Source of the DNA: Glandiceps talaboti
Lineage: Eukaryota; Hemichordata; Enteropneusta; Spengelidae
Assembly: GCF_964340395.1 (NCBI RefSeq)
Contig: NC_135569.1
Span: 15,579,519 to 15,643,518, forward strand
Reading direction: 5' to 3'
DNA length: 64,000 nt
A model generated the notes under the pieces. That model made no database searches. It was not told the DNA's origin and worked only from the letters and a program-made list of their open reading frames with translations. This document shows, one piece after another, positions 53,542 through 63,806 of the stretch (positions within the stretch are counted from its first letter, which is position 1; every line of letters begins with the position of its first letter). A program made the position numbers and the translations under genes.

Positions 53542-54517
53542 AGTAACATTTGTAAACAAATGACTTTGTTCTATTGCAGTGTATGATGGGAATAGAATAG
53601 ATTAATTTGTTTTTAGAATGGTGATGGTCCAACCTCTACTGAAATGGAATAATCCTTCTCCTTAGTAACATTTGTAAACAAATGACTTTGTTCCATTGCA
53701 GTGTAGGATGGGAATATAATAGAATAATTTGTTTTTAGAATGGTGATTGTTCAACCTCTACTGAGATGGAATAATCCTTCTCCTTAGTAACATTTGTAAA
53801 CAAATGACTTTGTTCCATTGCAGTGTATAATGAAAATAAAATAGAATAATTTGTTTTTAGAATGGTGATTGTTCAACCTCTACTGACATGGAATAATCCT
53901 TCTCCTTAGTAACATTTGTAAACAAATGACTTTGTTCTATTGCAGTGTATAATGAAAATAGAATAGAATAATTTGTAGGTAGAATGGAGATTGTCCAACC
54001 TCTACTGAAATTAAATAATCCTTCTCCTTAGTAACATTTGTAAACAAATGACTTTGTTCCATTGCAGTGTATGACGGGAATAATATAGAATAATTTGTAG
54101 GTAGAATGGTGATTGTTCAACCTCTACTGAGATGGAATAATCCTTCTCCTTAGTAACATTTGTAAGCAAATGACTTTGTTCCATTGCAGTGTATAATGAA
54201 AATAGAATAGAATAATTTGTAGGTAGAATGGAGATTGTCCAACCTCTACTGAAATGAAATAATCCTTCTCCTTAGTAACATTTGTAAACAAATGACTTTG
54301 TTCTATTGCAGTGTATAATGAAAATAGAATAGAATAATTTGTAGGTAGAATGGAGATTGTCCAACCTCTACTGAAATGGAATAATCCTTCTCGTTAGTAA
54401 CATTTGTAAACAAATGACTTTGTTCTATTGCAGTGTATCATGAAAATAGACTAGAATAATTTGTAGGTTGAATTGAGATTGTCCAACCTCTACTGAAATG
54501 GAATAATCCTTCTCCTT

Positions 54518-54639
54518 AGTAACATTTGTAAACAAATGACTTTGTTCTATTGCAGTGTATAATGAAAATAGAATAGAATAATTTGTAGGTAGAATGGAGA
54601 TTGTCCAACCTCTACTGAAATGGAATAATCCTTCTCCTT
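54518..54639 (+). repeat. Representative consensus-like monomer (122 bp)
   Basis: This copy is close to the array consensus and shows the monomer anatomy. Positions 6-21 form a perfect 6-bp inverted repeat, CATTTG-TAAA-CAAATG, whose middle contains TGTAAACA. Positions 23-29 read CTTTGTT. Positions 24-38 are a pyrimidine-rich run ending in CAG, like a splice acceptor. Positions 48-64 hold a short GAATA/AATAG pentamer run. Positions 70-77 read AGGTAGAA. Positions 82-97 form an imperfect inverted repeat, GAGATTG-TC-CAACCTC (6 of 7 pairs). Positions 109-114 read TAATCC. Composition of the consensus is 31% GC with no CpG. Diagnostic variable sites are spread along the unit, for example CCATTG/CTATTG/CTTTTG at 31-35, TATAATGAAAAT/TATGATGGGAAT/TAGGATGGGAAT near 41-52, and TGTAGGTAG/TGTTTTTAG near 67-75. 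Confidence 0.9.
54523..54538 (+). other. Monomer palindrome with forkhead-like core (example copy)
   Basis: CATTTGTAAACAAATG is a 6-bp perfect inverted repeat around TAAA and is kept in the great majority of monomers. The embedded TGTAAACA fits the forkhead (FOX) consensus RYAAAYA established for that family. Two recurrent monomer variants, GTAATCAAATG and GTAAGCAAATG, change the core base but keep the CAAATG arm. Whether any protein binds is unknown; a match of this length can arise by chance once and then be multiplied with the monomer. Confidence 0.4.
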
Positions 54640-56957
54640 AGTAACATTTGTAAACAAATGACTTTGTTCTATTGCAGTGTATAATGAAAATAGACTAGAA
54701 TAATTTGTAGGTTGAATTGAGATTGTCCAACCTCTACTGAAATGGAATAATCCTTCTCCTTAGTAACATATGTAAACAAATGACTTTGTTCTATTGCAGT
54801 GTATAATGAAAATAGAATAGAATAATTTGTAGGTAGAATGGAGCTTGTCCAACCTCTACTGAAATTGAATAATCCTTCTCCTTAGTAACATTTGTAAACA
54901 AATGACTTTGTTCCATTGCAGTGTATGATGGGAATAATATAGAATAATTTGTAGGTAGAATGGTAATTGTTCAACCTCTACTGAGATGGAATAATCCTTC
55001 TCCTTAGTAACATTTGTAAGCAAATGACTTTGTTCCATTGCAGTGTATAATGAAAATAGAATAGAATAATTTGTAGGTAGAATGGAGATTGTCCAACCTC
55101 TACTGAAATGAAATAATCCTTCTCCTTAGTAACATTTGTAAACAAATGACTTTGTTCTATTGCAGTGTATAATGAAAATAGACTAGAATAATTTGTAGGT
55201 AGAATGGAGATTGTCCAACCTCTACTGAAATGGAATAATCCTTCTCCTTAGTAACATCTGTAAACAAATGACTTTGTTCTATTGCAGTGTATAATGAAAA
55301 TAGAATAGAATAATTTGTAGGTAGAATGGAGATTGACCAACCTCTACTGAAATGGAATAATCCTTCTCCTTAGTAACATTTGTAAACAAATGACTTTGTT
55401 CTATTGCAGTGTATAATGAAAATAGAATAGAATAATTTGTAGGTAGAATGGAGCTTGTCCAACCTCTACTGAAATTGAATAATCCTTCTCCTTAGTAACA
55501 TTTGTAAACAAATGACTTTGTTCCATTGCAGTGTATGATGGGAATAATATAGAATAATTTGTAGGTAGAATGGTAATTGTTCAACCTCTACTGAGATGGA
55601 ATAATCCTTCTCCTTAGTAACATTTGTAAGCAAATGACTTTGTTCCATTGCAGTGTATAATGAAAATAGAATAGAATAATTTGTAGGTAGAATGGAGATT
55701 GTCCAACCTCTACTGAAATGAAATAATCCTTCTCCTTAGTAACATTTGTAAACAAATGACTTTGTTCTATTGCAGTGTATAATGAAAATAGAATAGAATA
55801 ATTTGTAGGTAGAATGGAGATTGTCCAACCTCTACTGAAATGGAATAATACTTCTCCTTAGTAACATTTGTAAACAAATGACTTTGTTCTATTGCAGTGT
55901 ATAATGAAAATAGAATAGAATAATTTGTAGGTAGAATGGAGATTGTCCAACCTCTACTGAAATGGAATAATCCTTCTCCTTAGTAACATCTGTAAACAAA
56001 TGACTTTGTTCTATTGCAGTGTATAATGAAAATAGACTAGAATAATTTGTAGGTTGAATTGAGATTGTCCAACCTCTACTGAAATGGAATAATCCTTCTC
56101 CTTAGTAACATTTGTAAACAAATGACTTTGTTCTATTGCAGTGTATGATGGGAATATAATAGAATAATTTGTAGGTAGAATGGTGATTGTTCAACCTCTA
56201 CTGAGATGGAACAATCCTTCTCCTTAGTAACATTTGTAAACAAATGACTTTGTTCCATTGCAGTGTATAATGAAAATAGAATAGAATAATTTGTAGGTAG
56301 AATGGAGATTGTCCAACCTCTACTGAAATGGAATAATCCTTCTCCTTAGTAACGTTTGTAAACAAATGACTTTGTTCTATTGCAGTGTATAATGAAAATA
56401 GAATAGAATAATTTGTAGGTAGAATGGAGATTGTCCAACCTCTACTGAAATGGAATAATCCTTCTCCTTAGTAACATTTGTAAACAAATGACTTTGTTCT
56501 ATTGCAGTGTATGATGGGAATATAATAGAATATTTTGTAGGTAGAACGGAGATTGTCCAACCTCTACTGAGATGAAATAATCCTTCTCCTTAGTAACATT
56601 TGTAAACAAATGACTTTGTTCCATTGCAGTGTAGGATGGGAATAGAATAGATTAATTTGTTTTTAGAATGGTGATGGTCCAACCTCTACTGAAATGGAAT
56701 AATCCTTCTCCTTAGTAACATTTGTAAACAAATGACTTTGTTCCATTGCAGTGTAGGATGGGAATATAATGGAATAATTTGTTTTTAGAATGGTGATTGT
56801 TCAACCTCTACTGAGATGGAATAATCCTTCTCCTTAGTAACATTTGTAAACAAATGACTTTGTTCCATTGCAGTGTATAATGAAAATAAAATAGAATAAT
56901 TTGTAGGTAGAATGGTGATTGTTCAACCTCTACTGAGATGGAATAATCCTTCTCCAT

Positions 56958-59519
56958 AGCAACATTTGTAAACAAATGACTTTGTTCTTTTGCAGTGTAT
57001 GACGGGAATATAATAGAATAATTTGTAGGTAGAATGGTGATTGTTCAACCTCTACTGAGATGGAATAATCCTTCTCCTTAGTAACATTTGTAAACAAATG
57101 ACTTTGTTCCATTGCAGTGTATGATGGGAATAGAATAGAATAATTTGTAGGTAGAATGGTGATTGTTCAACCTCTACTGAGATGGAATAATCCTTCTCCT
57201 TAGTAACATTTGTAAACAAATGACTTTGTTCCATTGCAGTGTATAATGAAAATAGAATAGAATAATTTGTAGGTAGAATGGAGATTGACCAACCTCTACT
57301 GAAATGAAATAATCATTGGTAAAAATATTATTTGTAAACAAATGACTTTGTTCCATTGCAGTGTATCATGAAAATAGAATATAATAATTTGTAGGTAGAA
57401 TGGAGATTGTCCAACCTCTACTGAGATGGAATAATCCTTCTCCTTAGTAACATTTGTAAACAAATGACTTTGTTCCATTGCAGTGTAGGATGGGAATAGA
57501 ATAGAATAATTTGTTGGGAGAATGGAGATTGTCCAACCTCTACTGAGATGGAATAATCCTTCTCCTTAGTAACATTTGTAAACAAATGACTTTGTTCCAT
57601 TGCAGTGTATAATGAAAATAGAATAGAATAATTTGTAGGTAGAATGGAGATTGTTCAACCTCTACTGAGATGGAATAATCCTTCTCCTTAGTAACATTTG
57701 TAAACAAATGACTTTGTTCCATTGCAGTGTATCATGAAAATAGAATAGAATAATTTGTAGGTTGAATTGAGATTGTCCAACCTCTACTGAAATGGAATAA
57801 TCCTTCTCCTTAGTAACATTTGTAAACAAATGACTTTGTTCTATTGCAGTGTATAATGAAAATAGAATAGACTAATTTGTAGGTTGAATTGAGATTGTCC
57901 AACCTCTACTGAAATGGAATAATCCTTCTCCTTAGTAACATTTGTAAACAAATGACTTTGTTCCATTGCAGTGTATCATGAAAATAGAATAGAATAATTT
58001 GTAGATTGAATTGAGATTGTCCAACCTCTACTGAAATGGAATAATCCTTCTCCTTAGTAACATTTGTAAACAAATGACTTTGTTCTATTGCAGTGTATAA
58101 TGAAAATAGAATAGAATAATTTGTAGGTAGAATGGAGATTGTCCAACCTCTACTGAAATGGAATAATCCTTCTCCTTAGTAACATTTGTAAACAAATGAC
58201 TTTGTTCTATTGCAGTGTATGATGGGAATATAATAGAATAATTTGTAGGTAGAATGGTGATTGTTCAACCTCTACTGAGATGGAACAATCCTTCTCCTTA
58301 GTAACATTTGTAAACAAATGACTTTGTTCTATTGCAGTGTATAATTAAAATAGAATAGAATAATTTGTAGGTAGAATGGAGATTGTCCAACCTCTACTGA
58401 GATGGAACAATCCTTCTCCTTAGTAACATTTGTAAACAAATGACTTTGTTCCATTGCAGTGTATAATGAAAATAGAATAGAATAATTTGTAGGTAGAATG
58501 GAGATTGTCCAACCTCTACTGAAATGGAATAATCCTTCTCCTTAGTAACGTTTGTAAACAAATGACTTTGTTCTATTGCAGTGTATAATGAAAATAGAAT
58601 AGAATAATTTGTAGGTAGAATGGAGATTGTCCAACCTCTACTGAAATGGAATAATCCTTCTCCTTAGTAACATTTGTAAACAAATGACTTTGTTCTATTG
58701 CAGTGTATGATGTGAATATAATAGAATATTTTGTAGGTAGAACGGAGATTGTCCAACCTCTACTGAGATGAAATAATCCTTCTCCTTAGTAACATTTGTA
58801 AACAAATGACTTTGTTCCATTGCAGTGTAGGATGGGAATAGAATAGATTAATTTGTTTTTAGAATGGTGATGGTCCAACCTCTACTGAAATGGAATAATC
58901 CTTCTCCTTAGCAACATTTGTAAACAAATGACTTTGTTCTATTGCAGTGTATGACGGGAATATAATAGAATAATTTGTAGGTAGAATGGTGATTGTTCAA
59001 CCTCTACTGAGATGGAATAATCCTTCTCCTTAGTAACATTTGTAAACAAATGACTTTGTTCCATTGCAGTGTATGATGGGAATAGAATAGAATAATTTGT
59101 AGGTAGAATGGTGATTGTTCAACCTCTACTGAGATGGAATAATCCTTCTCCTTAGTAACATTTGTAAACAAATGACTTTGTTCCATTGCAGTGTATAATG
59201 AAAATAGAATAGAATAATTTGTAGGTAGAATGGAGATTGACCAACCTCTACTGAAATGAAATAATCATTGGTAAAAATATTATTTGTAAACAAATGACTT
59301 TGTTCCATTGCAGTGTATCATGAAAATAGAATATAATAATTTGTAGGTAGAATGGAGATTGTCCAACCTCTACTGAGATGGAATAATCCTTCTCCTTAGT
59401 AACATTTGTAAACAAATGACTTTGTTCCATTGCAGTGTATGATGGGAATAGAATAGAATAATTTGTTGGGAGAATGGAGATTGTCCAACCTCTACTGAGA
59501 TGGAATAATCCTTCTCCTT
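56958..59519 (+). repeat. 16-mer higher-order repeat (1952 bp), 1.3 copies
   Basis: The sequence of monomers at 56958-57600 recurs at 58910-59552 with a 1952-bp offset, including block-substituted monomers at 57324 and 59276 and TTGTTGGGAG monomers. Between them lies a run of GGTTGAATTG monomers (57760-58015) with private forms such as AGACTAATTTG and GTAGATTG. Confidence 0.78.
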
Positions 59520-60385
59520 AGTAACATTTGTAAACAAATGACTTTGTTCCATTGCAGTGTAGGATGGGAATAGAATAGATTAATTTGTTTTTAGAATGGT
59601 GATAGTCCAACCTCTACTGAAATGGAATAATCCTTCTCCTTAGTAACATTTGTAAACAAATGACTTTGTTCCATTGCAGTGTAGGATGGGAATAGAATAG
59701 ATTAATTTGTTTTTAGAATGGTGATTGTTCAATCTCTACTGAAATGGAATAATCCTTCCCCTTAGTAATTCTTGTCCTTTGTAAACAAATGACTTTGTTC
59801 TATTGCAGTGTATGATGGGAATATAATAGAATAATTTGTAGGTAGAATGGTGATTGTTCAACCTCTACTGAGATGGAATAATCCTTCTCATTAGTAACAT
59901 TTGTAAACAAATGACTTTGTTCCATTGTAGTGTAGGATGGGAATTGAATAGAATAATTTGTTTTTAGAATGGTGATAGTCCAACCTCTATTGAAATTGAT
60001 AATCTTCTCCTCAGTAACATTTGTAAACAAATGACTTTGTTCCATAGCAGTGTATGATGGGAATAAAATAGAATAATTTGTAGGGAGAATGGAGATTGTC
60101 CAACCTCTATTGAAATGGAATAATCCTTCTCCTTAGTAACATTTGTAAACAAATGACTTTGTTCCATTGCAGTGTAGGATGGGAATAGAATAGAATAATT
60201 TGTTTTTAGAATGGTGATAGTCCAACCTCTACTGAAATGGAATAATCCTTCTCCTTAGAAATCCTACTCCTTAGTAAACAAATGACTTTGTTCTATTGCA
60301 GTGTATGATGGGAATATAATAGAATAATTTGTAGGTAGAACGGAGATTGTCCAACCTCTACTGAGATGGAATAATCCTTCTCCTT
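59520..60385 (+). repeat. Edge-type block recurring near the right end
   Basis: Seven monomers include a 129-bp form (59764-59892), the 120-bp ATTGATAATCTTCTCCTCAG form (59893-60012), the TCCATAGCAG monomer (60013) and a second 129-bp form (60257-60385). Their order matches the left edge at about 1316-2058, with one repeated monomer fewer. They share many edge-specific variants such as GGGAATTGAATAG, TAGGGAGAATGG and GGTGATAGTCC. These are the first length-variable monomers after 55 kb of strict 122-bp units. Confidence 0.85.
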
Positions 60386-63069
60386 AGTAACATTTGTAAA
60401 CAAATGACTTTGTTCCATTGCAGTGTAGGATGGGAATAGAATAGATTAATTTGTAGGTAGAATGGTGATGGTCCAACCTCTACTGAAATGGAATAATCCT
60501 TCTCCTTAGTAACATTTGTAAACAAATGACTTTGTTCCATTGCAGTGTAGGATGGAAATATAATAGAATAATTTGTTTTTAGAATGGTGATTGTTCAACC
60601 TCTACTGAAATGGAATAATCCTTCTCCTTAGTAACATTTGTAAACAAATAACATTGTTCCATTGCAGTGTATAATGAAAATAGAATATAATAATTTGTAG
60701 GTAGAATGGTGTTTGTTCAACCTCTACTGAGATGGAATAATCCCTCTCCTTAGTAACATTTGTAAACAAATGACTTTGTTCCATTGCAGTGTATGATGGG
60801 AATAGAATAGAATAATTTGTAGGTAGAATGGAGATCGTCCAACCTCTACTGAAATGGAATAATTCTTCTCCTTAGTAACATTTGTAAACAAATGACTTTG
60901 TTCTATTGCAGTGTATAATGAAAATAGAATAGAATAATTTGTAGGTAGAATGGAGATTGTCCAACCTCTACTGAAATGGAATAATCCTTCTCCTAAATAA
61001 CATTTGTAAGCAAATGACTTTGTTCTATTGCAGTGTATGATGGGAATAATATAGAATAATTTGTAGGTTGAATGGTGATTGTTCAACCTCTACTGAGATG
61101 GAATAATCCTTCTCCTTAGTAACATTTGTAAACAAATGACTTTGTTCCATTGCAGTGTATGATGGGAATAGAATAGAACAATTTGTAGGTAGAATGGAGA
61201 TTGTCCAACCTCTACTGAAATGGAATAATCCTTCTCCTTAGTAACATTTTTAAACAAATGACTTTGTTCTATTGCAGTGTATAATGAAAATAGAATAGAA
61301 TAATTTGTAGGTAGAATGGAGATTGTCCAACCTCTACTGAAATGGAATAATACTTCTCCTTAGTAACATTTGTAAACAAATGACTTTGTTCTATTGCAGT
61401 GTATGATGGGAATATAATAGAATAATTTGTAGGTAGAATGGTGATTGTTCAACCTCTACTGAGATGGAATAATTCTTCTACTTAGTAACATTTGTAAACA
61501 AATGACTTTGTTCTATTGCAGTGTATAATGAAAATAGAATAGAATAATTTGTAGGTAGAATGGAGATTGTCCAACCTCTACTGAAATGGAATAATCCTTC
61601 TCCTTAGTAACATTTGTAATCAAATGACTTTGTTCTATTGCAGTGTATGATGGGAATATAATAGAATAATTTGTAGGTAGAATGGTGATTGTTCAACCTC
61701 TACTGAGATGGAACAATCCTTCTCCTTAGTAACATTTGTAAACAAATGACTTTGTTCCATTGCAGTGTATAATGAAAATAGAATAGAATAATTTGTAGGT
61801 AGAATGGAGATTGTCCAACCTCTACTGAAATGGAATAATCCTTCTCCTTAGTAACGTTTGTAAACAAATGACTTTGTTCTATTGCAATGTATAATGAAAA
61901 TAGAATAGAATAATTTGTAGGTAGAATTGAGATTGTCCAACCTCTACTGAAATGGAATAATCCTTCTCCTTAGTAACATTTGTAAACAAATGACTTTGTT
62001 CTATTGCAGTGTATGATGGGAATATAATAGAATATTTTGTAGGTAGAACGGAGATTGTCCAACCTCTACTGAGATGAAATAATCCTTCTCCTTAGTAACA
62101 TTTGTAAACAAATGACTTTGTTCCATTGCAGTGTAGGATGGGAATAGAATAGATTAATTTGTTTTTAGAATGGTGATGGTCCAACCTCTACTGAAATGGA
62201 ATAATCCTTCTCCTTAGTAACATTTGTAAACAAATGACTTTGTTCAATTGCAGTGTAGGATGGGAATATAATAGAATAATTTGTAGGTAGAATGGTGATT
62301 GTTCAACCTCTACTGAGATGGAATAATCCTTCTCCATAGCAACATTTGTAAACAAATGACTTTGTTCTATTGCAGTGTATGACGGGAATATAATAGAATA
62401 ATTTGTAGGTAGAATGGTGATTGTTCAACCTCTACTGAGATGGAATAATCCTTCTCCTTAGTAACATTTGTAAACAAATGACTTTGTTCCATTGCAGTGT
62501 AGGATGGGAATAGAATAGAATAATTTGTAGGTAGAATGGAGATCGTCCAACCTCTACTGAAATGGAATAATCCTTCTCCTTAGTAACATTTGTAAACAAA
62601 TGACTTTGTTCTATTGCAGTGTATAATGAAAATAGAATAGAATAATTTGTAGGTAGAATGGAGATTGTCCAACCTCTACTGAAATGGAATAATCCTTCTC
62701 CTAAATAACATTTGTAAACAAATGACTTTGTTCTATTGCAGTGTATGATGGGAATAATATAGAATAATTTGTAGGTAGAACGGTGATTGTTCAACCTCTA
62801 CTGAGATGGAATAATCCTTCTCCTTAGTAACATTTGTAAACAAACGACTTTGTTCTATTGCAGTGTATAATGGAAATAGAATAGAATAATTTGTAGGTAG
62901 AATGGAGATTGTCCAACCTCTACTGAAATGGAATAATCGTTCTCCTTAGTAACATTTGTAAACAAATGACTTTGTTCTATTGCAGTGTATGATGGGAATA
63001 TAATAGAATAATTTGTAGGTAGAATGGTGATTGTTCAACCTCTACTGAGATGGAATAATCCTTCTCCTT
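60386..63069 (+). repeat. 14-mer tandem duplication (1708 bp)
   Basis: CTCCTAAATAACATTTG (60993 and 62701) and GAGATCGTCC (60833 and 62541) repeat 1708 bp apart. Copy 1 is about 60752-62459. Copy 2 is cut short at about 63069 by another edge-type block. Many private substitutions occur here, for example AAATAACATTG (60650), TCCCTCTCC (60743), CAAACGACTTTG (62841) and AATCGTTCTCC (62936), so this part is less homogenised than the core. Confidence 0.78.
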
Positions 63070-63806
63070 AGTAACATTTGTAAACAAATGACTTTGTTCT
63101 ATTGCAGTGTATGATGGGAATATAATAGAATAATTTGTAGGTAGAATGGTGATTGTTCAACCTCTACTGAGATGGAATAATCCTTCTCCTTAGTAACATT
63201 TGTAAACAAATGACTTTGTTCCATTGCAGTGTAGGATGGGAATTGAATAGAATAATTTGTTTTTAGAATGGTGATAGTCCAACCTCTATTGAAATTGATA
63301 ATCTTCCCCTCAGTAACATTTGTAAACAAATGACTTTGTTCTATAGCAGTGTATGATGGGAATAAAATAGAATAATTTGTAGGTAGAATGGAGATTGTCC
63401 AACCTCTATTGAAATGGAATAATCCTTCTCCTTAGTAATATTTGTAAACAAATGACTTTGTTCCATTGCAGTGTAGGATGGGAATAGAATAGAATAATTT
63501 GTTTTTAGAATGGTGATAGTCCAACCTCTACTGAAATGGAATAATCCTTCTCCTTAGTAATCCTACTCCTTAGTAAACAAATGACTTTGTTCTATTGCAG
63601 TGTATGATGGGAATATAATAGAATAATTTTTAGGGAGAATGGAGATTATCCAACCTCTACTGAAATGGAATAATCCTTCTCCTTAGTAACATTTGTAAAC
63701 AAATGACTTTGTTCTATTGCAGTGTATAATGAAAATAGAATAGAATAATTTGTAGGTAGAATGGAGCTTGTCCAACCTCTACTGAAATTGAATAATCCTT
63801 CTCCTT
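63070..63806 (+). repeat. Second right-side edge-type block
   Basis: Monomer starts are 63070, 63192, 63312, 63434, 63556 and 63685, giving lengths of 122, 120, 122, 122, 129 and 122 bp. The order reproduces the left edge from about 1445 to 2040, including AATTTTTAGGGAGAATGG with TTATCCAAC, which elsewhere occurs only near 2003. Differences include CTTCCCCTCAG and TCTATAGCAG. After it the array returns to core-type monomers. Confidence 0.82.

Larger units (their letters stand above)
53542..56957 (+). repeat. Repeat of the 39.4-42 kb pattern with a local 5/6-mer duplication
   Basis: The order of marker monomers resembles 39.4-42 kb: CTGACATGG, CTGAAATTAAATAATCC, ATGACGGGAATAATATAG, GTAAGCAAATG, TATCATGAAAATAGACTAG, AACATATGTAAAC, GAGCTTGTCC and GGTAATTGTTC. 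GGTAATTGTTC monomers at 54962 and 55572 are 5 monomers apart, while AACATCTG monomers near 55256 and 55988 are 6 apart. A local duplication therefore gained one monomer, the AATAATACTTCTCC one near 55848 (also at 50603). Confidence 0.72.
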
